Positions 18,653 through 31,877 of a DNA stretch of 64,000 nt are shown piece after piece. The stretch covers positions 525,989 to 589,988 of the forward strand of contig MNCI01023302.1 in NCBI GenBank assembly GCA_015680685.1, in the 5' to 3' direction. The DNA is from Gnetum montanum. Lineage: Eukaryota > Streptophyta > Gnetopsida > Gnetales > Gnetaceae. The notes under the pieces were generated by a model. It was given only the letters and a program-made list of their open reading frames with translations, searched no databases and was not told the origin of the DNA. Numbering within the stretch: position 1 is the first letter of the stretch; every line of letters begins with the position of its first letter. Made by a program: the position numbers and the translations under genes.

Positions 18653-20638
18653 TTAGAATGGAGGATATCCCCCATAATTAAATGTTTTAGCATAGCTAGA
18701 ATTAATAAATGGAAGGTTAGGATTCTTGCATGCTAGAAATATTGGGACCTGGTCATACTTACCCCATTGGCGTTCACACACTTGATTAGAGTTGACATAG
18801 TGGGGCAAGTTATAAGATGAGGTTAATTTATAAGGGGTTGACCCACTATGGTACTTGTGACCGTAAGATGGTATTCGAGGATCAACATGTCTCCCCATGT
18901 GGCTATATTCATTGGGCCCCATGGTTGTTGGAGTATTGAGTGGTGGCCTTGATAAAGTAACATGAGGCATTGGGTTTGAAGAGGAAGATGCACCACAGTG
19001 TTGAACTTGTGTTGAGTTGGAGGATGTAATGCTTTTTGAACTGAGGTGTCCCTTTCGATGGTTACATCTAAAGAATGGATGCCTTTGATGTGGTGGGTTT
19101 CCACTATTGTTGATAGTAGAAGCACAAGTAACGTTCGTGGGTTGATGCTATGGTGCAACCCCTTTAGGTACGATTGGTGGTGATATAGGAGGGGAAGGAT
19201 GAGCATGTTGAAATTTAGGAGGAGTGTAAGGTATCCAAGTGGTGGTCCTATTGGAAAGGATATGGATTGATAGTATTGAGGAGAATGATAATAATGTCGT
19301 GAGATAGAGGATGTTGACTTGGTGGGGGAAACAATATGTTGGACTTAATAAGCACTTAAATTTGGATGGTATGAAGAGTGTGAATATTTTGGGGGTGGCC
19401 TCCCCCATGATTGGGATTGTTGCCATTGTGATCAAACACAGTATCTCTATACAAAATCTGGGTGTAACACTCTTCCCCAATGCTCCTGTAAATGTGATAA
19501 GATTGGCCATTGGCCCTTGGGGTGATCGTACATGAAAATGTTACATTGATATGTATGATTGGAAATTAAGTTCTTATTTCTCTACAACCCTTCTTTTTGA
19601 TTGTCTAAAGGTGTTTTTTCATGTTTCTTAGTTCATCAAAACTTTATCTCCAATAATGTTGGCATATTCTTCACATTTTTCATATATCCATTCCATCATC
19701 TTATTGATCTTTGCCTCAACTTCATCTAGTGATTGTAATGCTAGCAAAGATGGTTCCACCTCCTTGAGGTGATTTGATTTCTCCTTTTCTTGATTATGGA
19801 CCTTTGTTAAGTTGAGATTTTGGTCCTGTTGAGATTTTTCAACATTTTCCCAACTAGCCATTTCTCCTTCTTCTTTTGCTACCCACTTAATAAGCTCTTG
19901 GAGTTGGTGGGTTCATAGCTTGTATAGTTGACCTTGGGCATAAATCCCTAGGGTCTCCTTTGTTTCATTATCAAGCCCATCAATAATGAGGTACATTAGC
20001 CTCTCCTCGGAGAACCCATGGCCTGGGAAGTTGTTTAACAATGAATAATATCTATCTAAGGCCATGTCCAAGGGTTCATGTTGTGCTTGTTTCCATTCTT
20101 GGATTTGTTTTCTCAAGGCTAACACTCTTGCATAGGTTTCATATCTTTCATTGAATATTTCTACCATTGTTGGCCAATGTCGAATTGATTTTGGTCTTAA
20201 AGACCTATACCATACTTTTGCTTGGCCAACGAGTGTCATAGGAAAGAGCATAACTTTTTTCCATCCATTATCAATGTTTTTCCATGCACAAGCATCGTAG
20301 AAGGCTCATAAATGTTGTTGCGAATCTAATTCATAGCCTTCTAAGAACTTGGAAAAGTTGTTTAAGTCAAGCCTGGGTAGATGAATTTCCTTGTGATGCC
20401 TATGGGATATGCAAACAACCTCTTGTATTTGCATTAGGCTTGTAGTGGCCAGTAGGGGTTCATTGTCATTCGATATGTTATGCATTTGTGAGTCGGGATG
20501 ATGTTTTTTGCATTTATGCTCAACCCCTACATCAGATTGAGTACTCCAAACTTCATCTTCATCATTATATAATTAGTTGGTTCTCCAATGAATTTCCTTA
20601 GTAGTTGTTGCATGATCATAATCTTGTGAGAGAGACAT
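18653..20638 (-). pseudogene. Gypsy gag, minus copy (broken)
   Basis: ATG at 20638, stop at 18653-18655. The Gag domain (PF03732) is best preserved here: LVGQAKVWYRSLRPKSIRHW, then FNERYETYARVLALRKQIQE and LDMALDRYYSLLNNFPGHGF in 19913-20251. The zinc finger near 19540 has lost two ligands (CNIFMYDHPKGQW; Cys to Phe and Cys to Trp). The C-terminal Pro/His/Tyr-rich segment reads on to HYGGYPPF-like text. Stops near 19912 and 19627 and frame changes break it. Confidence 0.8.
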
Positions 20639-20767
20639 GGTTGCAAAATTGTGTGTGATTTATTAAAATTATTCTTTCTAAAAGATATATCATTAATACT
20701 TGTTATAGTGATCTTATATGATGTAACTAATCTAGATAACTAGCACCATCCCTAGCAATGGTGCCAA

Positions 20768-21692
20768 TGATGAGTGGTGAGGTACCCCTACACTCAACCA
20801 TACGAATACGAACATTTCATGCACAATCTAGTCGAACTCCATAGATGGGCTAGTTGTGGTATCTAGATAGTTACTCATTGATCGTAGTTCATTTTCTTCC
20901 CACTTGGACTAATATATGATTTTTCACATATGATTTAGTCCACAGTGAGGTGTATGATGTGTTCCTAAACTAATGCTACTCTTGGAGACAATGGAAAATA
21001 TCTTTAATTAAGCTAAGAGGAAAAGGGGGAGAGAGTTAAACTAAGAGGAGATAGGAAGAGAGAATCTAAGATAGCCTAAGTGCAATGAGCATCCATTCCT
21101 TAATCATCCATACACATCTTGGAATTTATGCAAAACTACCATGGGGATTACTAAGCACATGGCCTAGGTATGCTATTGAGATATCAAGCAGTCACACTTA
21201 AATGCTCATGATTAAGTCATACTCATTCCACATTTAATAGGATTTGAGGGTAAAGAAATATTAAACTAAGTGAATGCTACAATGATGAAGTAATCTTGAT
21301 CTTTATTTGCAATCATGTACGTGTCCAAGTACATCACACTCGAATAAAGGATGCTATACAATTGCAATCATCACACTGCAAGCATGCACTAGGAGAAAGG
21401 GTTGAGAAGAAAAACTGACAAAAAGATCCTACTCTAATAATAAACTGACCTGTTACTTTCCTGTGTGTCTAGTTGTGTATTTATAGGCTCACGTAGGCAC
21501 CATGATATCGCATATACGATATCACGAGCTAGGCCACGACATCGCATATTTGATATCGCGTACACAATATCATGGATGCAATATTGGGGGTCTTATATTG
21601 GGACTCATCAGATAACAAGGATCCAATAACAGGGGTCCAATATCAGCACCTGGTTAATAAGGGTCTGATATTAGCACCTAACAAACCATGAT
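20768..21692 (-). repeat. 5' LTR of the minus copy, with primer site at 20749-20766
   Basis: On the minus strand runs TGATGAATCATGG...CCACTCATCA, 925 bp. CTATAAATAC (minus strand, about 21474-21485) is the TATA box. Its U3 differs from the plus copies and carries GATATC dyads: 9-bp inverted arms CCATGATAT (21500-21508) and ATATCATGG (21567-21575) enclose two GATATCG/CGATATC pairs. Immediately after the LTR is TGGCACCATTGCTAGGG, a tRNA-Asp-like primer site. Confidence 0.8.
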
Positions 21693-21894
21693 TCATCAGT
21701 TGTACATAAAGGAGTAAAGATGAAAATTTCCAATTGAATTCATGCTTGTGGTGAGCTCACAATTTATGGCTAAGCATGACTAAGGCATATGATTGGTGTG
21801 TTATTAATCCCAAAGGCTTAATGCTCATTTTTCCAAGGTAAGGTCCTAGGAGGGTGGTGGACAAGCCAAAGCATAACCTCTTCTAAGTGGCTAT
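21693..21894. repeat. Left flank shared with 11737-11937
   Basis: Second copy of the ~200-bp flank, ending at the TGATGAGTCATCC start of the next LTR. Its left edge coincides with the end of the minus-strand LTR, so that junction postdates the duplication or marks its breakpoint. Confidence 0.75.
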
Positions 21895-22769
21895 TGATGA
21901 GTCATCCTTTTAGGGCCCTAACATTGGATATGTGAGGTTGGAGTCCTAACATCATGTACTCGACATTGGGACTAATAAGTGACGTCAAATACTTGACGTC
22001 ACCTCATCTAGACCTCACCCATAAATACTGCACTTGGGCTTCTGGATGAGAGAGCTTAAAAAGTAGTAATAGATAGTTTCAATTTTCCATTTCTTCTTTC
22101 TAGTCTATTATTCGTAGTGCATGCCTGTGGTGTGATATTTGTAATCATACGACATCTTTGTTTGAGTTTGATGTACTTGGACACGTTACATGATTGGCAA
22201 TAAAGATCGAGATTACTTCTGTCATTGCTGCATCCACTTAGATTAATATTTTTGTTATAATTATTTAATTATTTCTTTAGTTAAACATTTCCATTTATTG
22301 TAATTTATTATTCCTGTTGTTAAGTGGAATGTGTAAGCCTTAATCATGAGCATTTAAGTGTAAGTACTTGGTCACCCATAGGTGTATCATTTGGCACAAC
22401 CAGTGACATATACTTGACAATCCTAGAAGTGGCTTCATGAAGTCCAAGACATGTATAGAAAATTAAGAGTGGATACCATCACCTTAGGCTAATTTAGACT
22501 TTGTTTCCATTACTCTTATCTAATCAATTTATCTCTTTCTATCATCAAGAGTAGCATAGCATAGAATTAGGAACCACATCATATGCCTCACTTTGGACTA
22601 AACCATATGTCACAAAGCTACCACTATTCCAAGTGGGAAGACAACGACTTGCAATCAAGGCATAACAATCTAGATGCTACAACTAGTCCCATCCATAAAT
22701 TTTGATCAGATTGCATGCGAATGCTTGTAATTCTTATGGTTGAGCATAGGGGTACCTCACTACTAAGCA
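21895..22769 (+). repeat. 5' LTR of copy 2
   Basis: 875 bp, TGATGAGTCATCC...ACTAAGCA. Very similar to 11938-12812 and visibly more diverged from its own 3' LTR partner in several places. The primer site TGGCACCATTCCTAGGG follows at 22771. Confidence 0.85.
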
Positions 22770-22894
22770 TTGGCACCATTCCTAGGGATGGTGCTAGTTA
22801 TCTAGATTAGTTATATTATACAAGATCATTGTAAAGGAATTAATGATATATCTTTCAGAAGCTATTGACTCACACACATCATAAACCAAGAACA

Positions 22895-25309
22895 ATGTCT
22901 CTCTCACATGGAAGTGACTATGCATTGTATAGTGGATACATTCAATGGAGAACTAAGAAGATATACGATGATGAAAATTAGAGTGACCAACCTTATGTAG
23001 GGGTTTCTTATGACCATGATCACCTTGATGACACTCAAATACTACATTCACCTAAGGTAAACAATCTTGGAAGAGATGACGTAGGTCCTAGGCTAAGGGA
23101 GGCCTCAAGGCCTAAGACCCACATGAAACCTAGAAACGATAAATTATGGGACCCTAAGGAACACTATAGAAGCCATGGTGATTTTGCTGATACTTCATCT
23201 TCCTGTTCACCTTCAATGGCAAGTTCTAACGATGATGAACATAGGTATAGAGATAAAGCTCCACTAAAGGGTTGGACTAAAAACTGAAATCAAACCCATC
23301 GGAAGAGTCAAAGAGGACATCATGAACATAGGAACTTCCCTCACAATTTGCTTAATGATGATGAACCCCTATTGGCCACTAAGAGCCTAATGCATATCAC
23401 AGAGGCTGTTAAGATATCTTGTAGGCATCGCAAAAAAAGTCATTTACCTAAACTAGACATAAATACTCTTCTTAAGTTTGTAGGAGGCTATGATGTAGAT
23501 CCACAACATCATTTACAAGCCTTCCATGATGATTGTATATTCTACAATGTGGAAAGTGAATGGTAAAAACTTAAGCTCTTTCCTAGGTCACTAATTTATA
23601 AAGCCAAAGTGTGGTATTGATGATTGAAACCAAATTCAATCTGACAATAGTCAACAATGTTAGAACTTTTCAATGAGAGATACCAAACCTATAAGAGAGT
23701 GTCCTCCCTAAGGAGAAAAATCCAAGAGTGGAAACAAGAACAACATGAACCTTGAACATGGCCTTAGATAGATATTATTCCTTGCTAAATCAATGCCCAG
23801 GTCATGGTTTCTTTGAGGAAGAGCAAATTTATCACATCATAGATGGGCTTTGTAATGAAACAAAGGTGACCCTTGGGATGTATGCCATAGGGGAACTATA
23901 TGAGCTCCAAGCCCATTAGATTAAATAGTTGATAGAGCATATGGAAAAAGAATAAGGAGAAATGTGTAAATGGGAGAATGTTGAAAAACATCAATGGGAC
24001 CCAACTCTTCAATCAAAGGAGGTTCAAATTTATGATAAGGGAAATGAAACTACCTTTGATAAGGTGATCCCACAATAGACTTTGTTGATAAAGGAGTTTC
24101 TAGATGATTTACAAGTAAAGTTTAATAGGATTTCCAAATGGGTAAATGATAGCATCACAACTATTGTTGAGATGATCATGGAGAAGCTCATGGAACACAA
24201 GCTAGGTGATCACAATCAACAAAGGATATAGAACTAAGAAATAGCTAAGAACACTTGTCGACAAATGAGAAAAATGCTAATGAAAGTGAGGCTAAATACT
24301 CCACTATAGACAAAGATGATGGATGCAACCTATGCATATATGAGCACCCAAGGGGCCAATGCCCTATATTATTGCACCTACAGGAGTATTGGATGGATGC
24401 CTTAAATCAGAAATTTGTACAAAAGCACATGCCTAGGAGACTTCCTCTCCCACGAGGTAATTTTAGATAGTACCACAACCACAATGGCAACAACCATAGT
24501 AGTGGGGGAGGCCTCCACCAAATTAGCCATCTCCACCAAAACTGTATGGCTATTATGTTCAACACCTTGTTTCTCCATCTAGTTTGTTATACTCCACTTC
24601 AAATCACCACTACCACTCTCCCAAGTACCATCAATACATGATATCCCCTAAAGGATCACCACCTCGTGCCTCTTACCATCCAACCTACACTCACTATTCT
24701 CATCATCCACCTCCTTATGTGTCACCATCACTAACTCAAGAAGATTCGACACCCCAATATCAACAAACAAGTAACACTTGTTCTGCAACTGTGCATAGAC
24801 ATGTTGACACTAGTGGGTCCCAACCACAATGCCAAAAATGTCCCTTCTAGCGGAAGGGCCACAAGCCAAAGCAAACCATGAATGAACCCACCACATCAAC
24901 CAAGCTAGCACAAGGCCAATCTGGTGCAACACCTTCCTTGCCTCAACCAATGCCCTCTAACCATATACATGGGCCACCATCCATCAGCACTCCAATCTCA
25001 CATCCAACCAATGAATCTACAAATATGGGGAGACAAATGAATCCATGCATACCATCTCATACTCAAGGATGCAATCGTGGGTTAGTTATCCATAATGTTA
25101 ACACACCTCATGTCCTAAGTCACCATACATATAACCATCAAGTGTGTGATCAACACTTTCTCTACCTAGCCACCAAACTGTCAATAGGCACCTAGTGGCT
25201 AGGGCATGAAGGATTTCCAACATTTTATACATACGTGGATCCTATTCATCCACTTACTAATCCCAGCCATGACCAAACGTTTAGTTGTGTGGGTTACTCC
25301 CCATTCTAA
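22895..25309 (+). pseudogene. Gypsy gag of copy 2 (broken)
   Basis: ATG at 22895, final stop at 25307-25309. Contains HITEAVKISCRHRKK, then PKLDINTLLKFVGGYDVDP and HHLQAFHDDCIF (23348-23566). The zinc finger at about 24325-24365, CNLCIYEHPRGQC, keeps all four ligands in the spacing CX2CX3HX4C, one residue shorter than the usual CX2CX4HX4C. A Pro/Ser/His-rich tail (24584-25195) follows. Stops at 22979, 23285 and 23564 and several frame changes make it non-functional. Gag would normally coat element RNA; since pol is absent, mobility would have needed enzymes from another element. Confidence 0.75.
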
Positions 25310-27212
25310 TCTTCAATATTTTTAAGTGATTTTTATCTTCTTCTTTTTTACAATTTTTTATCATTTTCCTATTTTCTACTTTTTCCCAATTGTCATTTTA
25401 ATTTTCTTTGTATGTAATCTCACTATTGGTCATGTTGCCCATTTAGGTGAGGTTTTTCTCTATGTTTTTTAGTCTGATTATTTGGACATTGAGACCATGA
25501 CATCCATCCACAAATTGCATTAATAAGAGGTTCTTGCTCTGGTCATGATGGTAATATTTTTCATCATCCCAACTCTAAATAACTTAATAATCATTGTGTC
25601 TCAATGGAAGAGTGTAGAACCAAGATGGAATGTTAAAGGGTGTGACATCAAGGGATTTGTGGATTCTCTTTGGCTACTTCTATGAGTTCTATCATGTCAT
25701 TGAGGTTGTAACCATATCCTTGTAGATCTAATGACAAATGGAAGTAAGAGCAACTTCACCTGACATTGAATAATCTTCTATGGATCCCACTGGAAAGACA
25801 TGTATGCATGCCTAAAGGTTGGAAGCTTCATGGAACCATAAAAAGAAACAAAATAATTGTGCCATGATAACACTCCTCCCTTGGAAAAAATGCCAAGTGA
25901 TGTTACTCCTTGTGCCTTTGATAGTCTTATGGTTGTCTGTCGATGTGATGAAACAATGCATTGTCACTACAATGTGGTTTGGACTTGGTTTGAATCTTGG
26001 ATAGATGGACACATGCTTATTTAACTATTAATAACACAAAAAGGTTTCATTGTGACCGTAGTACAACACCTCATGTCCTAATTTCTATGATCCCTTCTAC
26101 ATTCTATCTCATCTCATTGTCCAAATGCTCATAACTTGTGGTTTTGTGTAACATAGAGTTGTTATCTCAATTTGGTTGTTTTAACATGTGTGTTTTGTTT
26201 CACAGGTATGCATTGCATTCAACTCCTCTGATGCCTATGGACATTATAGATGTGGTTACACAAGGGAATCATAGGCTAGAACTTGTTTTGGGAAGGATCC
26301 ACTTGTGTAACTTTTGTGACTTATACTTGTTTAACATGACCACATCATTTTTCACCTTCCATGCACTCTATTTGTTATATTTTATTGTTTCCCTTATCAT
26401 AAATATAATCTATCCCACAATCATGCTTTGAACACCCTTTTCTTGCTCATTCTCACACTTTTAATGTTTACAACTTCACCTTATCCTACTTTTGATACCT
26501 CCACTTAATTTTCCACTTACCCAAACTGCAAAATTTAACTTTCAACCTTCCACTCAAACCCAAAGCTTTAGTTTGCATGTCCTTTGGCCCCATAAAAATC
26601 AAAATTCTTGGGCCTCGATGTCGTGTACCTGACATTAATTCTAAAAAAAAGTATATATAGTGGACCCGTATGCAACATGAACTTCATTTCTCTCATTTGT
26701 TACTAGGGGAGTTGTTGCAATTTTTTCTTGCGACTTAGAGCTCTGTGCCTCCATCTTCCACTTACAATATCTAGCTCTCTAATGCTATAATTTATATACT
26801 ATTTGAATTTATCTAAACTCAGAGTGTTCAATGTAGTTGTGGGGGGATGTGTGTGTGCAAACCTTATGCCAATTTGTTGAAATTTTCTCTTGCCCATAAG
26901 GTATTCTAAGGGTAAGAATGTTAAAAACGTTAGGATTTATAATGAAAAATCATTAAAAATAGTGCCAAACATCCAATTTCTCTAACCCTCAGGCCTATAA
27001 CCATTATTTTAAGCCACATATAATGAAAAAGGAACTAGTTGCGATGGGTTGTAGAAAGAGATAGAAACGTTTTAGGGGATTTTTGTGAAAATTTTCCTAA
27101 CCCTACAATCATATGCATAATGAGCTTAATGAACTAAGGTTATGAGTAAGGTATGAATGTATTAATGATAATAAACATAACCTTGGTAACACTTGGTTTT
27201 TGCTTGATTGTA
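25310..27212 (+). other. Conserved spacer between gag and the aORF, ending in an acceptor-like site
   Basis: About 1.9 kb without a convincing reading frame. The first ~1.1 kb is shared with the other family members; 26400-27150 is C/T-rich then AT-rich. It ends TTTTTGCTTGATTGTAG directly before the aORF ATG at 27213, the sequence expected of a plant 3' splice site. Confidence 0.55.
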
Positions 27213-29976
27213 GATGGCCTCAAAAAGAGGTTGTTAGGGTGAACCCTTGCAGAGAGCTGTTAAGAATCCACATGGTGGCTGTGGCTAGTATGGAGAACAC
27301 AAGGAACAAGCTGAACAAGAGGTCCATTATTTTAGTATCCATCAAGAGGCCCTTGCTACTAGGCAATCAGCCCAAGGGGAGGCAACAAAAGTACTGGCTC
27401 ATGAACAGGGACAAAATATCATGTTGCCCCCTAACTACCTTACTGCCATCTTGGAAAAGTCCAAATTAGCCTCAATCATTTTGGAAATGAAATTTGGCCC
27501 ATTCATGGAATTTTCCCTTGAAGTGATGTGGATGCAACTCAAATTGTCCCCATTATGACCAATCCTATCAGGTAGTGGTGAATCGTACCTAGGGGAAGTT
27601 GATCAATTCTAGCAAAATAAGAATGAAGGTACCATTATGAATATCTATAAGGTGAATGTCTCTTAAATAGTTAAAGATATAGCTACAACTCTCAACCTTC
27701 CCAATGAAGGAGCCAAGGTTGCTTACCTATCCATCAAATTTGACCCCAAAATGAAGAGAATGTGGTTGAGGTAGGCATACAGTAAAGAAGATAAGTCATA
27801 CAATAAGATGACTTTGAAAGAGAGAACCTACTTTAAGATTGGGACGTACCACCTATTTCCTACCAAGGGGCTCAATCGAATATCAACTTATGTAGCAAGG
27901 GAAAGTGTCATTCTAATGGAAAAATTTGTAGTCAACCTTCTCCAATATTACTTCATAGAAACCCAACGACAGTTCAAAGAAATGAAGTTAGGGAGACCAA
28001 CACTTTCATTTTCCTATATGATCAAAAACCTATGCAAGTGCATGAGGATCTTAGGATATACCAATGATGTCCTTCAAAAGGCTCAACATGCCTTCTTTAC
28101 AAAGATCCTTAAAACTGCAGCATCAAGAAAAGATTCTAATGAAGAGCAAGAAGCTGAAAAGGAGGCAAAATTAAGAATTGAAACACAATAACAGCCTAAG
28201 CTGCACTTGCAAGCACAAGCTCCATTGCCACCACCACAAGATTATAGACCATCAATGAGCCACCTATACAGAATCGCTGAGACCATCAGCTGGGGGAGTA
28301 GGGGTGAAGCTAATCTCTTCCAAGCTATGGATGATGTCGTACGGCCCACCATATCAGCCAATCCAACAAGGGGAGAGATCTTGATTTATTTAGCAAGAGG
28401 GGGATCCCAATGGTCACAACAGATATCTAGAAATGCTACATCCTTTCAAGTCACCTTGGAAACTGGCAAAAGCACCATAGTTGTGGTGCTACAACCTGAA
28501 GATGCAATAGGCACTGTAGAGGTGATCACTAATCATAACAAGGAGTTATTCAGTGTTCCTATCATGCCTTCGATTGATCTAGTAAGAACTAGGGATGCAC
28601 AAATTTTGGCTAGGACCTCAATGACTCCTATAGTGCATGAGGATGTGCTTGATCATTTTTTGTAGATAGGTCAAGTGATGACCAATTTGTCCAACATCCC
28701 CAACCATGTCACTATAGCTCAATCGAACCTCATCACTACCAAAGGGAAGTTGATCATGGCTAAGGTTATGGCAAAAAATGCAAAAGCTAAAGTACAAATA
28801 TTGCAAGAATAGCTGGCTACCCTGCAAGATGAATGACGAGATCCTACCCAATTTGTCATGTCTGACCAATGAGAACAATTTCAAAGAGAAGAGCTTTCCA
28901 AGCTAGTGAAAGAGAAAGTAGTTGTAGAGCAAGAAAAGGAGATGGTGGTCTAGAATTCCTCCACTGCAAATGCATGAATCCATGTGCATAAAAGGCACTA
29001 ACCGTTTCCCAACAAGAGACCAAACAGCTTTTTATAGAAAATGCTCAGTTGACCACAATGGAGAAGTAAAAGGACATTTTGGAAGAGAGTGTTTACCAGT
29101 TAAGAGAATAACTGGTGAGGGTCAACCAGGATATGAGTAGATTAGCCCAAGAAAATAGAACCCTCTTTATGAAGGATGTATGTGCTATTCATTAAAAGAC
29201 AACAATGGAGATTAGCACATGGTAGAACAAGGCCAAGAAACATGAGAAGTTAAAAGAACACTTCTATGACCAGGTTCGCATGTATAAGGAAATTAGTGAT
29301 AAGGAAATCAATATGGCCAAGGCCCACATCAGCTCCTTGGTAGCACAAAATTCTGAATGGCAAGCCATTTTGGACAATTATGCCATGGCCCAATAAGCAG
29401 AAGTTAAAAATAAGGACCTGTAGATAGAAGATTTGAAGAAATACATGGCATTGGCTAACCTCATATATGCCTACCTTGCCATGTTAATCGTAGGTCATCC
29501 CCAAAGTAAGTTGGAGAAGTAAGTGGTGATCACCTACATGCTGTATGAGAAAGAGTTTGTGAATCAGAAGGATGCTTTGTAAAAGTTACAAGTGGAAAAC
29601 TTAGAATTAGAGGTGGTCAAAGCTAGCTACTAGGGATAGAACGATGTAGCCTCGAACCTAGCTCAGAGATCGATAGATTATCATTGTTGGCGACCGTTTG
29701 GGACGCGACTGCCAACGAGTGTCCTCGAACAGGATTTAGGTGCCTGCTGGTCTCTGGCAACACCAAGGCCCAGATACCTCCAAATAAACTCAGTAGTTAA
29801 TGTGAGTATGTGTGTGTGCTGTTGCGGCGTGTGGTTGTGAGAAATGTAACGATTGTGTTATGTGTAAACTACAAATGACTTACTTTAAAGAGATTCAGCC
29901 AACTTTGCCAAGTACTGTGAGTTGTAGAAAATTTCCTATTTTGTTCAACTGCCTAGTCTACGCGGTCCTTATAATA

Positions 29977-30522
29977 NNNNNNNNNNNNNNNNNNNNNNNN
30001 NNNNNNNNNNNNNNNNNNNNNNNNNNNNNNNNNNNNNNNNNNNNNNNNNNNNNNNNNNNNNNNNNNNNNNNNNNNNNNNNNNNNNNNNNNNNNNNNNNNN
30101 NNNNNNNNNNNNNNNNNNNNNNNNNNNNNNNNNNNNNNNNNNNNNNNNNNNNNNNNNNNNNNNNNNNNNNNNNNNNNNNNNNNNNNNNNNNNNNNNNNNN
30201 NNNNNNNNNNNNNNNNNNNNNNNNNNNNNNNNNNNNNNNNNNNNNNNNNNNNNNNNNNNNNNNNNNNNNNNNNNNNNNNNNNNNNNNNNNNNNNNNNNNN
30301 NNNNNNNNNNNNNNNNNNNNNNNNNNNNNNNNNNNNNNNNNNNNNNNNNNNNNNNNNNNNNNNNNNNNNNNNNNNNNNNNNNNNNNNNNNNNNNNNNNNN
30401 NNNNNNNNNNNNNNNNNNNNNNNNNNNNNNNNNNNNNNNNNNNNNNNNNNNNNNNNNNNNNNNNNNNNNNNNNNNNNNNNNNNNNNNNNNNNNNNNNNNN
30501 NNNNNNNNNNNNNNNNNNNNNN
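29977..30522. other. Assembly gap (N run)
   Basis: 546 Ns inside the 3' LTR of Gypsy A. The matching part of the 5' LTR (about 35748-36156) is only ~410 bp, so the gap size is an estimate. Reading frames spanning it are meaningless. Confidence 0.95.
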
Positions 30523-31138
30523 GAAATACCACGGGAATTCACTTTAAAGATAAAAATAAGCTATTCTGGTCCCATCAAAATACCAAAGATTTTTTGAACT
30601 CTTTCGACTACTGAATTATTCAATGGCGTGACTACAAACAGAGGCTCTCTTACAACAATCCCAATAGCAGTTCCCACACNTTTTATAGGGCTCAAAGGTA
30701 GTTAGGTAAGTTACATATTCAAAAATATATCACCTAACTTCTCTCCCAAGTAACTTGGCCAACCAATTAGGAGATTACTTGCCCAACAAGTTAGGAGGTT
30801 TACTTGCCCAACAAGTTAGGTAAGTTACAAAAATTTTGGGTGGTTTCAACCACCAAAGAGATAAAAAAGGTTGTAGTTGGCAAGTGGCCTTGGTGGTTAC
30901 AATCACTAAGATACATAGAAATACAAGCTATAGTTGCAACTCATTCCATACATATATATACTCTATATTTTTCTTTTTCTTGGAAATATCGGAGGTGGCG
31001 GTAGGATGGTATTATAAAATCACGTAATCTAACACTCAAAAACACATAAACATTTTCCCAGCAGGGCCCTTTTTATCCGCTATTTGATTCATTCTTTGTG
31101 AAGTAAAAGAAAAATATTCAAGCCCAAATCTAGGTCCT

Positions 31139-31537
31139 TCAAATCCTGATCTCGTCAACACTTGGTAGTTCTGCGTTCTGACCTGGTCCCAGCCCTCTTG
31201 CTGCTGCCTCTGCCTGTTTCTTGAAGAGATTGATAGGGAACAAATGCGAAGGTAATGAAAGGGGCCGCCTAAGAGTGACGTAGGATTTTTCGTAGTTGGG
31301 CTTGGTGAAGACGAAACCACGGTGCTTCTTCTTTTTGTCGGCAATGTTAATGGTGTTGACGTTCTTGACCTGGAAGCCGTAGAGTGACTCGAGGACCCTC
31401 TTGATTTCGATCTTGCTTGCCGACAGTATTGTCTTGAACGCAATTTCTCATATGTTTTTGCAGCTCGATGGCATCACCAACTTCAATGGCAGATTCACAA
31501 AATGGATCACTCGCCTCCGCAGAGAATTGCTCGCCAT
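31139..31537 (-). pseudogene. Captured mitochondrial ribosomal protein L23 (uL23m), 3' LTR copy
   Basis: A 133-codon frame from ATG 31537 to stop 31139-31141 with the plant mitochondrial L23 signature: VIHFVNLPLKLVMPS near the N-terminus, then SASKIEIKRVLESLYGFQV, GFVFTKPNY and YVTLRRPLSLPSHLFPINLF. The bacterial-type L23 fold binds 23S rRNA at the peptide exit site of the large subunit; the cellular gene is nuclear and its product acts in mitochondria. One in-frame TGA near 31456 (after CKNI) interrupts it, shared with the other LTR copy, so it arose before the last transposition. Only the retroelement context and this stop argue against a working gene. A conventional-looking leader lies upstream at 31540-31800 on the minus strand. 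Confidence 0.8.
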
Positions 31538-31877
31538 TTTTTTTCTTTTGATTTTGCCTCTGCTTTAGTTTCTCCTCATGCTAACACCTGCAACTGCGAT
31601 CGAGTTTAAGTTTGGGTTTTTGTGTTTTTGCAGGCAGCCCTGCCCTCGCTGTTCTGCTGGAAATTTTGATCTTAACTGGAAACCCTACAAACCCTAACCA
31701 CTGGCTACCTACGCTTGGTCCTGCTGCTACTGCTGCTCCTTCCCCTGCCATCATCGTCTGCGTTCGCCATGGAAGTGTGTCGTGCTGGTGTAGCACAGGC
31801 ACGTCAAAACTTTGCTCGATTGTTTTTGGCAGTACTTCCGAAGTGGGCGCAGGATCAACGTTGCCGTTGGTGAGGTC

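Larger units (their letters stand above)
16872..21692 (-). mobile_element. TGATGA-family Gypsy element, minus strand (3' truncated)
   Basis: Reading right to left: LTR 21692-20768, primer site, gag 20638-18653, spacer, short aORF 17289-16872, then truncation at the ankyrin fragment with no 3' LTR. Its right end abuts the flank repeat of the next element at 21693 with no gap. Confidence 0.8.

Noticed and set aside
29812-30597. Long open frames across the N run on both strands
   Set aside because: They exist only because Ns contain no stops; real sequence on either side is LTR.
31036-31443. 135-codon minus-strand Ser/Arg-rich frame
   Set aside because: Out-of-frame reading of the captured L23 sequence.
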